From Tipula vernalis (taxonomy: Eukaryota > Arthropoda > Insecta > Diptera > Tipulidae), in NCBI GenBank assembly GCA_958295665.1, contig OY282558.1, positions 356,755,053 through 356,819,052 on the forward strand: 64,000 nt of DNA, in the 5' to 3' direction. Below, in pieces: positions 21,847-31,740 of the stretch. Each line of letters opens with the position of its first letter. The first letter of the stretch is position 1. The position numbers and the translations under genes are program-made. The notes beneath the pieces are model-generated. The model searched no databases. It was not told where the DNA came from and saw nothing but the letters and a program-made list of their open reading frames with translations.

Positions 21847-23565
21847 GAATTGCAATTGTACCATTTGAAATTTTAATATTGTGAATTTGATGGCATTTGG
21901 TAGGTAATTTTCTTTTATTACGACGATATCGCCTAAATTGTTCAAGTATTCGACACGAAATTTATGCCAAAACGAAAGTGTGGGCTGTTGAATCGCAGAG
22001 CATAATTTTGATAAGCAAATACCTCTGGTTTCATCAAATGACTCGGATATTAATGTGAGTGTCAAACCTACCAGAAAGTGAGCCGGAGACAATACTTTAA
22101 TATTGTTGTTATCGGATGATATTACAGTCAGTGGTCTTTAATTAACTATTGCCTCTATATTACACAGGAGGGTTGTCATTTGGATTGTTTAGATGATTCT
22201 TCACAATTTTGACCGCAGATTTCCAAATACCGCCAAAATGTGGAGTACAGTGCACAACTTTTCAAATAGTTTACCTCGGCTTGGGACATCTGCAGGATTA
22301 TAATAGATTTTACGTGATCCCATTGCTCTCTGGGACATATACTCAATATTTCACTTGTCCTGTTGACTATACATACTGCTTCCACCTTATGCGATGATCG
22401 TGAAGCCAGGCATGCGGAATGTCTTTTATCATGTCAGAAATTTTTTTTAGAAGTTTTGTAGCTAAAATACAAGCGCAAAGTTCCGGTCGTGAAAGAGAAA
22501 TGGTTTTAATTGGACTCACTTTAGTTTTCGACATTACCCGAGATACATTCACTACTCCATTTCTTGACTTGCTATCGGATCATCCCAATTCAACTTTGTC
22601 AATCATAATGGTTCAAATTGAATTTTTATCAATATAATAGAAGGAGCCAACCACCCGAGTGGATCATATAATTATAAGAAGACTTAGATAACGTGATTGG
22701 TTTTATTATATGATTTGTATTTAATTGAACAAATTTTAAGGTAAAGAAATTATAGAGATTTTAATGATCAAATCGCTGCCATAAATTTGCACGTATTCCT
22801 TTAAATCGTTGAATTCCTTAACGTTGGATAACCATTTTTGTAATTCAAACCCACTTTCATTCATTCATCTGGCTCAGTATGCAGTAGATTTAAAACACCT
22901 CATTCGTAATCTGCAATTCGGTGATAAATGCCGCGATCCCATGCAATTAAAATATAGCCTTTTTCTGCTATGAAAATCCTCCTGGCCGTCACCTCATACT
23001 ATTAAACTTCGCGCATTTGTGTAAACCGTGATTGTCGCTGCACATTGGACATAATTTTACTTGTTCTACACTTACATTCGCACTGGTGATTGGTAATTTA
23101 TCTGTTCTTCTCGTTGTTGTCGGTTCAGCCTTCTCTAATGCATCGTCTCTTTTATGGATAAATTGACTTCTTGTGCGATTCCACAATTCATCTCTAGATT
23201 CAGCCTCATGACCTAACGGTACTATGCCTCTAATAATTTCATCGCTCTTATCAGCCATTTGGCGAACATCTTATGATTTTCCGTGTTGGATGATTAAAAA
23301 ATTGTTTAATTAACGTGTTCATTATATGGTCCTAATGATCGTAGCGTTACAGAATTTTTTCTCAAGTGCTACCATAGTTAATCTCTTTGATTTGAATATG
23401 CCTTACTAAATTAAACTAAAGCTTTTAAATTTTTTAATTTGCGGACCTTCCAAATATTTATGTTTTTGTGAATAGAAGACTCGTACATATCCTTAAATGA
23501 CAGGAAATCAGAGTAGTTGCCATTGAATTGTTTTATGGCAATTTTTGGTAATCGAATATCATCAT
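21847..23565 (-). mobile_element. BEL/Pao element, internally deleted
   Basis: Minus-strand pieces stand in normal order. 23551-23440: DUF1759-type gag block (IKQFNGNYSDFLSFKDMYES). 23258-22989: gag end with the knuckle CPMCSDNHGLHKC. 22668-22560: a pol block (DPLGWLAPSII, LNWDD). 22552-22367: RNase H start (KVSPIKTISLSRPELCACIL). 22300-22176: integrase core (HCTPHFGGIWKSAVKIVKNH). 22092-21850: the region after the core (SPAHFLVGLTLT, LSFWHKFRVEYLNNL, VVIKENYLP). Most of RT, the rest of RNase H and much of integrase are lost. The LOA element appears to have inserted in its 3' part. Confidence 0.9.
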
Positions 23566-24700
23566 GACATACTTACTTTATACTAAAACTCTTGTCGTGT
23601 AGATTATCAAAGTAATGTTTTCACTGTAGCACACATGTGCGATGCATCGTATCATTGAATTGTTCATGCAGTTCTTGGTACATAACATTTTACTGTGTCG
23701 ATTCCATTTTTAATAGTGCCTTAAGTCTGCAATATTGTACATCTATTTCCTTAAATTCACTGTAGAAGCTGTTCTTCATTGTTCGCTTCCTTTAAATTCG
23801 TAGAGCAAAAATTTTCAACAGGCTTTATGGCTGCCTTCGCCTGATTTGGTATCTAAATTGCAAGAACAGCAATTTATCACAAAATTTGATATGCCTTAAA
23901 TTAATAACCTGCACGGATTATAACATCATATCATAGGTATTCCAGCATAAAAATAAAAACAAAGCAGTTTCAATCCTGTATGAGATACAGACACCTAAAT
24001 AGCCAATATTTAGTATAATGTTAGTAATTAGTTATTAAGAGACTTTACCAAAACCTTAAACAAAATCGAATTTATTTAATTTCAAATTTGGAATTAAGAT
24101 CAAAAACTAAAAATGAAATTAATTTCCAAAGTTTAAGAAATAAAAAATAGACTAAAACTTTTAATACACCCAACATATTTAAAATCATCCCCCTCCCCCC
24201 CAACTCCCGCGCCATAATCGAACTCAACTAGTAACCTTAAAATCAAATTTAAATGTTTATAATTTTTAAAATATGAATTGTTAGTTAATAAATTTAATTG
24301 TGATCAAATTCGCACTGCAGCCCCTCCCCTGCTGATTTTTGGATTTAAGTGTACAATCAAGAATAAGAAAGGTTCCCGGTAGGGTGCCGAATCACAAATA
24401 CCTACGAGTCTACGTCGCATTCATTCACCGGAAACGTTCATTTTCAGATAAAGTCGATGAAGGATTTAATTTTATTATTAGTATTATTGGCATTATCAAT
24501 AAAAATGTTCACGTAAACATAAAAATCTTACGTTGTTTTATTGTGCTATTATACTGGTCAATATTATTAATTAAGAACGTCCAGACAGTGTGTCTTAAAG
24601 TTACGCGATTTATTGTGTGGTACCGTAAAAATCAGTGACTTATAGGGACACGTTTTATCCCTTATCAGGAACCGCAAACCTGATTACCGAAACGAAAGCG
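23566..24700. other. Gene-free AT-rich stretch
   Basis: No gene is supported. The open frame at 24339-24638 has no motif. A C-rich patch lies at 24190-24208 and another at 24320-24328. Part of the right half may be the LTR or leader of the gypsy element that starts near 24700, but no LTR boundary could be fixed. Confidence 0.45.
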
Positions 24701-25587
24701 CAAAGCTTTTGGAACGTAATCGTCAGGCAGCGACCGTAGCAATACAAGCAGTAGTTCGAAAGATATTAGATGACGCTACGTGTGGATGGATGCCAACAAC
24801 GTCGAAACACCAACCACCACCAGAATTGGCAGAAGCACATGCCACATCGTTGCACCAATCGATATGGTCTCACTACGTATAGTGCCTCTGACCTCGCAGA
24901 ATTCCCGATTGTGATTCCACATGGTAGAACCCAATTCGAGTTGAGCCGGGTAACGCGAGTGACAAAAAAGTACCATCATCTACTGTGCGGACTCAATGAA
25001 TGTATAAGCAGTGAAGTTAGCGATATAATCGTGGGGCCATTGAGGCGGAATTAAGCTGGGCGACATGAAGCCATCTCAATTGTTTCGACAGTTGAAAGCC
25101 ATCGGTGGAGCTGAAGGTTGCACGGGCACAAGAAATACTCGCTTCAACCAAGCGAATCTTCGTCAGCCACCAGGCCAACCGAGTTAGTTGACAAAAAATT
25201 AGAAATGGTGATGCAGTATCAGATACTAGCCGTTCCATCGGCAAACCCGACAAATCTCAACAACAACATCGCTAACCAGATCAACGCCATACAAAAACGG
25301 TTGGAGCAGATGGACATGGACCAGCGAAAGAGAGATCAAAGTCAAAGACGCTCACGTAGTCTGTCCAGACCCGAGACCAGACAGGAGGCTAGCAGTGGCG
25401 AACCTCGCTTGTGCTAACCACCATCGATTTGAGGGGAATGGCCGTTTATATTGTCCACACTGGGAAGAACAAAAAACATAAAACTAGAAGCACCGGTTCA
25501 CATGGCGACGTGCCCCAATCAAGGGCAAAGTAGTCGCCTCAAAATTTACGACAAATCAACAAATAAGAGCTATCTCATCGGTACCGG
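24700..25587 (+). pseudogene. gypsy gag and protease start, left part of a split element
   Basis: Plus-strand frames read as a CsRn1-like gag: IPHGRTQFELSRVTRVTKKY with NECISSEVSDIIVGP (24900-25040), a Gln/Arg-rich tail (25118-25417), and a finger with HHRFEGN...C. At 25520-25587 the protease begins (SSRLKIYDKSTNKSYLIGTG), where the canonical DTG reads GTG, so the catalytic aspartate is lost. The Polinton starts at once after this. The element continues at 31741 in the same orientation. Confidence 0.78.
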
Positions 25588-25757
25588 AGTAGTAGTCGGG
25601 ACACTTGAGTCCAAAACTCCAAAGTTGGGACACTTGAGTCAGCCTACTTTTTGTTGTTGTAATTATCTAGGTCAAGGTCAAAGGTCAAAGGTCAAAGCTC
25701 AAGGTCTAAGGTCAAAGGTCAAGGTCAAGGTCAAAGGTCAAGGTCAAGGTCGAATAG
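25588..25757 (+). repeat. Polinton left terminal inverted repeat with AGGTCA array
   Basis: About 80 bases of unique TIR contain two copies of GGGACACTTGAGTC, then from 25668 to about 25752 a tandem array of (A)AGGTCA units. The unique part matches the right end (31660-31740) in inverted orientation with very few differences. Element ends of this kind are where the integrase acts. Confidence 0.9.
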
Positions 25758-25870
25758 AATTTATTTACATTGAAGGTTTTTTCTGTCTTTCGGCTATTTC
25801 CGACCACCAAAATTTCCCCCAAGTAATCTTAATTCCCGGCGCGGCGGTATGGGACGTCCCATTTTGAAAA

Positions 25871-25898
25871 GTTCATGAACATGTTTTTGTTCATGAAC
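25871..25898. promoter_or_regulatory. Palindrome pair 1 (GTTCATGAAC twice, 18-bp spacing)
   Basis: Two perfect 10-base palindromes GTTCATGAAC start at 25871 and 25889. The same pair with the same spacing recurs at 29326, at 29391 (degenerate) and at 30536. It lies upstream of the small ORF at 26073, so a role as operator or promoter element is possible. The flank GTCCCATTTTG is repeated directly on both sides of this copy. Confidence 0.6.
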
Positions 25899-26072
25899 CA
25901 TGCGCCGTCCCATTTTGTTCATTGGCGAAGCCCCATTTGTTAAAAGTTAATGGTGGGATAAAAACGTGTTTTTTTAGAAAAGTAAGTTGGACGGGGTAAA
26001 AAAAAATGTTTTCGAAAAACTATAAAATTAGACATATTTGAATGTTTGGAGTATAGTTGAAAAGAATAAGTC

Positions 26073-26350
26073 ATGGATAAACAGGCTAAGCAGTTATTGG
26101 AAAAACTCAATGGAGTTCAAGCGTTCACGGAGAAGAAGACTATCAAATTCGATGACATGGTAACTGGAAAGAAGTACATAGTCGTGGAGGTGAAAGCGGT
26201 CAATACACGATACGGAAGGAAGACGATAGTAGAGACAGAGGAAAACACTTTATTTCTACCAGAGCGGTATAATATCTTAGAAGAGGAAGAGATTCAGCAA
26301 ATGAAAACTTTGTGTGATGCAGGAGTTTTAATTATGATTAAAACTGATAA

Positions 26351-26388
<38 letters not shown>

Positions 26389-26779
26389 ATTTTATTTATG
26401 ATAACAATAAAATTTTTTTACAAAGTAACTAGTCATTTTTGACTAACAGCGTTTGACTCTGACAATATAATAATAAAGCACTCATATGTGTTCTTTACAT
26501 AAAGTGTTGTTTTGGTTGATGTTGCATTGTGCGGACTATTCAGGCAACTCAAAAGGTTTTAGTCTTTTGAGTCTTCTTATTATACCCTCTTGATGAAGTA
26601 GTCTTGCAGCTTCGATGTTAGGGTGATGATGGAGCCTCTCCTGGTGTTTTTGAGCACATTTCTTTATTTCACTTGCGACTGTGTCTATTCCGAGATCTCA
26701 GCAAATGAAAACTTTGTGTGATGCAGGAGTTTTAATTATGATTAAAACTGATAAATATAAATTAAATTTTGTTGTTTAA
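26073..26779 (+). pseudogene. Polinton small ORF (OB-fold-like suspected), interrupted
   Basis: The frame opens at ATG 26073 and encodes a Lys/Glu-rich protein with IKFDDMVTGKKYIVVEV, RYGRKTIVE and LFLPERYNIL. The pattern of alternating strands and the final FLPERY block is like small single-strand-DNA-binding OB-fold proteins that accompany some Polintons; this is a resemblance only. A jockey 3' stub (26355-26697) with a 61-bp target duplication interrupts it near its end. The original stop lies near 26779, which gives a protein of roughly 100 residues before the interruption. Confidence 0.55.
26355..26697 (-). mobile_element. 5'-truncated jockey-type insertion with 61-bp target duplication
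   Basis: The segment begins on the plus strand with a run of about 30 T, so its poly(A) tail is on the minus strand. The minus strand reads a short C-terminus with DLGIDTVASEI, KLHHHP-like RLHHHPNIEA and RRLKRLKPFELPE, the usual end of jockey ORF2, and then a 3' UTR. The 61 bases at 26294-26354 recur without a difference at 26698-26758. A perfect duplication shows a recent event. It is a different element from the complete jockey at 47834-52371, since the two C-termini differ. Confidence 0.88.
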
Positions 26780-26966
26780 TAAAAACATTGGTTACAAATA
26801 ATTTGTTGTTATTTCTTTTTCTCATTGTGTTACCAATAAAATTCAAAAGTCTTTAAATGTGATCGGTCGATTATTTTCTTTTGCGAATGACAGTCTAGTT
26901 AAAAACCCTTATATAAGATTGTGTATCCATATACTCTTTTTATTATACTCGTAATTCACTAATTCA

Positions 26967-27895
26967 ATGAGTCGTGTCCAGATAATTAATGAGCTTCATA
27001 AACCGGCTCGTAAAAAAAATTTATACGTCGTTGGGTTAAAATCATGGGGGTCGATGACCTGTAGCAAGCAGATCTCGTAGAAATGATACCGTACGCAAAA
27101 GTAAATTCAAATTTTAGATATGTTTTTGTCGGTAATCGATACCTTTTCCAAGTTTGCTTGGGTGCTACCTTTAAAAAATATATAAGCCAATATTATTGCT
27201 AATGCTATGAAAATGATTTTAGTTCAGAGTAAAAGGATACCGAGAAATCTTCAAACTGATAAGGGAAATGATTTTTTTAATAAGGACTTCAAAGAACTAA
27301 TGAAACAAAAGGAATATTAATCATTATTCAACATTTAGCTCATTAAAAGCGATTATAGTAGAAAGGTTTAATAGGACACTTAAAGAAAAAAATGTGGAAA
27401 ACAGTTCACTCTTCAAGGGTCTTATAAAATGGATACATATTCTGGAAAAACTTGTAGAGGAATACAACAATAGTAAACATCGAACAATAAAGTTAGCACC
27501 TGTTGAGGTTACCAAAAGTATTGAAGCCAACCTTTGGAAACGAGTATATGCGATTCCTAAGTTGAAACAGAATAAGAACAAATTTCACGTAGATTTTGTT
27601 CGAATTAGTAAAATATAAAAATGTTTTCGCGAAAGGTTATACTCCTAATTAGACTACTGAAATATTTAAAGTAATCGAGGTCAATAACAGCTTCCCAGCT
27701 ACATATTTACTTGAAGAATATAAAGGGGGAACAAATAGTAGGACAGTTTTACGAGAAAGAGCTTCAAAAGACTAGACATCCTGATGCCTACCTTGTGGAA
27801 CAAATCTTAAAGAGAAAAGGTAACCCGTGGTTTACGTGAAATGGCTCGGTTTTTGATTCATCACATAATTCATGGATACATACAAAAGACATTGT
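26967..27895 (+). pseudogene. Polinton-type integrase
   Basis: The frame starts near ATG 26967 (INELHKPARK) and passes through frameshifts. Readable blocks are VIDTFSKFAWVLPLK with the first catalytic aspartate, NLQTDKGNDFFNKDFKELM with the second, and IVERFNRTLKEK with the glutamate, so the DDE triad is present though split between frames. EYNNSKHRTIKLAPVEVTK, FHVDFVRISK, FAKGYTP and a chromodomain-like tail (KRKGNPW, SHNSWI) follow. This order is specific for Polinton integrases, a retroviral-type enzyme that joins element ends to target DNA. Breaks occur near 27055, 27320, 27390 and after 27617. Confidence 0.88.
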
Positions 27896-27966
27896 TTAAT
27901 CATCAAAAAATAATATTTTATTATTATTAAATTTACAATTAGAAAAAATATAAAAGTTTTTAAATA

Positions 27967-28271
27967 TTAGTTGTACCATACACATGATTTTTCAAAAATT
28001 TCCTCTTGGTGCTCACCATTCTGTAATTTTTGACCTCTGATGTACTTATTAGCCTCATAGTTTAGAGAGAACCATTTAACTTTACATTTGGCCGAGTTTT
28101 TTATTTTGTATTGTGGAAAAAACCTCAAATTCCTTTTCTTTTCTTCCATTCTTCGATTTGAGTATTGTAGGCAAACGTACGTGACTGACCATGTCCCATT
28201 GGTACTTTTGTCTGCGTCATAATCGGTTCGAAGCTATCTGTGTTGAGACCCTCAGAATTACTCTGGAACAT
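27967..28271 (-). pseudogene. Unidentified Polinton cargo ORF, frameshifted
   Basis: Two overlapping minus-strand frames, 28271-28125 (starting MFQSNSEGLNTDSFE) and 28149-27967 (ending EKSCVWYN and a stop), read as one protein of about 100 residues broken by a shift near 28140. It is convergent to the integrase and about 70 bases from its end. The composition is that of a real protein rather than chance, but I do not recognise it. A structural gene would be expected in this position in a Polinton. Confidence 0.4.
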
Positions 28272-28336
28272 AACACAGATACTTATATTTTCTAACAAAA
28301 CAGCAACCGAGCACCATGCATTGTACAGGCGATCGT

Positions 28337-28549
28337 TTATGTAGTATAATCATTGTTTATTTCATCTTGAATAAAATAGTATCTAGATTTTTTTATTTTG
28401 TTGAACGAGAGAACATAAAAGATTTGCTTATCAACTTCTGGAAATATAAAATAGCGGATAGAGCGGATAGATTCGATTAGTTTGTCCGACTCCGAAATAT
28501 TTATATACAATGATGATTGGTAGAAATAAATCGTAAATATGTAGATCAC
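28337..28549 (-). CDS. Unidentified short ORF within the Polinton
   Basis: A 70-codon open frame rich in Ile, Tyr and Phe (MIYIFTIYFYQSSLYI at the start). It lies on the same strand as the preceding unidentified ORF and may be an N-terminal exon or fragment of the same protein, or chance in AT-rich DNA. No motif is seen. Confidence 0.25.
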   Translation of the reverse strand: MIYIFTIYFYQSSLYINISESDKLIESIRSIRYFIFPEVDKQIFYVLSFNKIKKSRYYFIQDEINNDYTT

Positions 28550-29310
28550 GAATTATTTTAAAATAAAAATTTGAAAACGTTGGATTTGGATTTATACATC
28601 TTCACTGAATACATTACCAAAATAGAATATGTTTTTATGTCGGTTAATATTATGGTTTTTGGTTGAGTAAAATATGTTTTTTTATTCTTACATTTTTAAT
28701 TTATTAACAAAAAATTATATAGAATTATAAAAATTTATAAAAAAATCTATATATAAAAAATATTATTTCCATTCCGGACAACACCAGCTAAATTCAATAT
28801 TGACCGGTTTCTGGTCAGGATTATTTTTATAAAATTTTCCTGTTTTTTAAAATTTGCTCCAGTACTTCTTGCTAAAAATAAATTTTGATGAAAATTAATA
28901 AAAAGTTAATAAAAAATTAATAAAACTTTTTATTTTCAAAATAAATATACTTACAACCGTAATATTCTTCGTTAAGTACATACTATTCTTCGCCATTTTT
29001 ATAGTACTTACTACTTGCTGACTGATACACTTTATAATTAAAATTTTTTAAAAAAATATTCTCCCTCATATACGTTATGTAAAAAAATTAATTTATTTTA
29101 ATTTGTTTTTGATATTAAAAAAAAAAAATCAGCCTATATACTATTTAAAAAACAGTATCATTTTTTTGTGATTAATGTTTTTTTATTCTGTAGGTCCAGC
29201 CATCATTGTAAAGGGGTTGAATAATATTCATTGTTGCATGGAATACACATCAAAACGGGGGAATGATATAGTAATAAAATTAAACCACTTCCTTTTTATA
29301 TCCGGAACAT
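28550..29310. other. Polinton non-coding AT-rich stretch
   Basis: No gene is visible. It contains many A and T runs, and a block near 28950-29060 rich in CTTACTAC-like words. It leads up to the first internal palindrome pair at 29326. Confidence 0.4.
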
Positions 29311-29325
29311 TGCCGATTTTTAAAA

Positions 29326-29353
29326 GTTCATGAACATTTAAAAGTTCATGAAC
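29326..29353. promoter_or_regulatory. Palindrome pair 2
   Basis: GTTCATGAAC starts at 29326 and 29344, 18 bases apart. The pair is itself inside a larger inverted repeat, CCGATTTTT on the left and AAAATCGGAC on the right, so about 55 bases could form a hairpin. Confidence 0.65.
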
Positions 29354-29390
29354 CATCTAAAATCGGACGTGAGACGCCCCATATTAGAAA

Positions 29391-29418
29391 GTTCATAAAC
29401 TTTTAAAAGTTCATGACC
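29391..29418. promoter_or_regulatory. Palindrome pair 3 (degenerate)
   Basis: GTTCATAAAC at 29391 and GTTCATGACC at 29409, again 18 bases apart, with AAAATCGGAC following. Each half has a single change from the consensus. Confidence 0.55.
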
Positions 29419-29970
29419 TTTCTAAAATCGGACATGGACGTGGCCCCCTCCCCTTGAAAAAACTGGTTTTTTGATTAACATGTTTGAACACGATTCGAGA
29501 AAAGGTTAAATTAAGATCATGTACAAGATTTGACAAAAAGATTCATATTATTATTATTGTTATCTAGAGCATGATTGAACAGGATTTGTTTTTGATTGAT
29601 ATTCAAAATGATGTTATATTTTCTTAATTACTGAGAATTAACCGAAACCTAATTATTTTTACAATTACGCAGGAATATTTTTCTTAATTTTACTGATAAC
29701 AAACACAGAACAGAATATTTTTAGAATTATTTAAGTGAATCGAAAAAAATTGCAACAAGAAAAGGTCATTCAAGAATAATTTTTCTGTAAAATGGTTATA
29801 TTTTCTTAATTACTGATACCGTCAATCAGGAATAATTTTTACTGATAACGTCAATCAAGAATAATTTTTAATTGTTTATCAACGCAAAAAAATTATTATT
29901 TAAAATATATTTTCTTAATTACTGGTAACGTTATCAGGTGAAATTATTTTTAGATTTATTCACGCGAATT

Positions 29971-30228
29971 TTAATTTTGTTTACAAATATTTGAGTAATA
30001 ATCGTTTATTATTCTTTTTTTACATAAAACGGGTATCTCATTAAATAATTGTGCGCAATTAAAAAAAACATGACCGGCTATAGGTGGTACAAAAAAGTCG
30101 GTCACATTTAATGAATATGTCTTCCGGTCACAGCATTTCAACACATATAAATTGTAGTAGTCCTTGACATGGAACCAGGGAGATTCACTTTTTAATTCGT
30201 TTTTAATTTTCACTCTATCGCTTACCAA
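29971..30228 (-). CDS. Unidentified Polinton ORF, 85 codons
   Basis: A minus-strand open frame starting MVSDRVKIKNELKSESPWF, with several Cys and aromatic residues (CCDRKTYSLNVTDFFVPP). Its 3' end reaches into the first duplicated unit, so its last codons may come from the repeat. Composition suggests a coding fragment. No family is recognised and no catalytic motif is seen. Confidence 0.35.
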   Translation of the reverse strand: MVSDRVKIKNELKSESPWFHVKDYYNLYVLKCCDRKTYSLNVTDFFVPPIAGHVFFNCAQLFNEIPVLCKKRIINDYYSNICKQN

Positions 30229-30535
30229 ATACTAATAATAATAATTCGACTTCGTTCGCCTTTTTATATACAAAAACCAAACTACTAGAAAATTTCATGA
30301 CTTTTCCAGTAAGAATAGTCTAGAAACCTTTAGAACAGTTTTATCATGGAAAATTCCATTTTAGTACAGTTAAACATTGAGCTATTAATTTAACTTATTC
30401 TATTACACACTAGGTGTCACCATCAATTTTTAACTACGTCAAGTTGTCATTTTCTTGACGAGCTCAATGGACAAATCTGGTGAATCAACCTTAAGCGATT
30501 ATGTCTTTTGGACAACACACGTCCGATTTTAGATG

Positions 30536-30563
30536 GTTCATGAACTTTTTAATGTTCATGAAC
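30536..30563. promoter_or_regulatory. Palindrome pair 4
   Basis: GTTCATGAAC starts at 30536 and 30554. GTCCGATTTT at 30521 and AATCGGAC at 30571 form the outer arms of the inverted repeat. It marks the start of the second unit of the internal duplication. Confidence 0.65.
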
Positions 30564-31454
30564 TTTAAAAAATCGGACATGGACGTGGCTCTCTCCCCTT
30601 GAAAAAACTGGTTTTTTGATTAACATGTTTGAACACGATTCGAGAAAGGTTAAATTAAGATCATGAACAAGAAATTTGACAAAATGATTCATATTATTAT
30701 TATTGTTATCTAGAGCATGATTGAACAGGATTTATTTTTGATTGATATTCAAAATGACGTTATATTTTCTTAATTACTGAGAATTAACCGAAACCTAATT
30801 ATTTTTACAATTACGCAGGAATATTTTTTTTTCTTAATTTTACTGATAACAAAACACAGAACAGAATATTTTTAGAATTATTCAAGTGAATCGAAAAAAA
30901 CTGCAACAATAAACGTCAATGAAGAATAATTTTTAATTATTGTTTATCAACGCAAAAAATTATTATTTAAAATATATTGTTTTAATTACTGGTAACGTTA
31001 TCAGGTGAAATTATTTTTAGATTTATTCAACCGAATTTTTTCTGTAAAATTATTTTTGTAGATAATGTTTTAAGAGGAATTTATATCCGCATCAAACAAG
31101 TTTCAAAAATGACAGAATGAAATTAAAATTATTGTTAGATTTATTCATGCAAATCCAAAAAAAAAAAATTGAAACAATTTTTACTGATAACTTCAATGAA
31201 GAATAATTTTTAATTGCTTATCAATCCATTGGTACTACCCGTCAAAAAAAAAATTATTATTATTTAAATATATTTTTCTTAATTACTGATAACGTTATCA
31301 GAATGAAATTAAAATTATTTTTAGATTTATTCATGCGAATCGAAAAAAATTGCATAATATTTACTGATAACGTCAATCAAGAATAATTTTTAATTGTTTA
31401 TCAAGGAATTTATATCCGCATTAAAAAAAGTTTCAAAATGGTGGAATATCCCTG

Positions 31455-31740
31455 ACCCTTGGCATTTGACCTTTGACCTTTAACCTTTGACCTTTGACCT
31501 TGACCTTGACCTTGACCTTTGACCTTTGACCTTTGACCTTTGACCTTGACCTTGACCTTTACCTTGACCTTGACCTTGGCCTTGACCTTGACCTTGACCT
31601 TGACCTTTGACCTTGCCCTTTGACCTTTGACCTTGACCTTTGACTTTTGCCCTTGACCTAGATAATTAAAACAACAAAAAGTAGGCCGACTCAAGTGTCC
31701 CAACTTTGGAATTTTGGACTCAAGTGTCCCGACTACTACT
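31455..31740 (-). repeat. Polinton right terminal inverted repeat with long AGGTCA array
   Basis: From about 31455 to 31660 the plus strand is a tandem array of TGACCTT(T) units, the complement of AAGGTCA, about 200 bases and longer than the left array. The unique TIR part (31661-31740) then matches the left end inverted and closes with CCCGACTACTACT before the TACCGG target copy. The length difference between arrays is typical of satellite slippage. Confidence 0.9.

Larger units (their letters stand above)
29391..31040. repeat. Internal tandem duplication in the Polinton (~1.14-kb offset)
   Basis: The sequence from about 29391 to 30010 is repeated from about 30536 to 31040 at nearly constant offset with small indels. 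Shared landmarks are the palindrome pair, GGACATGGACGTGGC, CTTGAAAAAACTGG, and the ATCTAGAGCATGATTG word. Parts of the same unit, for example GGAATTTATATCCGCAT, occur again at 31077 and 31404. Growth by repeated duplication is likely. The strand orientation of all copies is the same. Confidence 0.8.
25588..31740 (+). mobile_element. Maverick/Polinton-type element, compact (6153 bp)
   Basis: The ends are inverted repeats starting AGTAGTAGTCGGGACACTTG and extending at least 90 bases before running into arrays of AGGTCA. The element is flanked by a perfect TACCGG duplication (25582-25587 and 31741-31746). A 6-bp duplication and AG...CT ends are hallmarks of Maverick/Polinton elements. Inside is a Polinton-type integrase (26967-27895), a small OB-fold-like ORF and several unidentified short frames. 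Polintons are usually 15-20 kb; no protein-primed DNA polymerase, packaging ATPase, protease or capsid protein could be recognised, so this is an internally deleted, dependent copy. Such elements are related to viruses of the adintovirus kind; this one is broken. Confidence 0.85.

Noticed and set aside
27324..27581. 85-codon minus-strand open frame
   Set aside because: Antisense to the Polinton integrase, which has the conserved motifs.
31410..31703. Lys-Val repeat open frame (VKVKVKGQ)
   Set aside because: Translation of the AGGTCA array in the Polinton TIR, without independent support.
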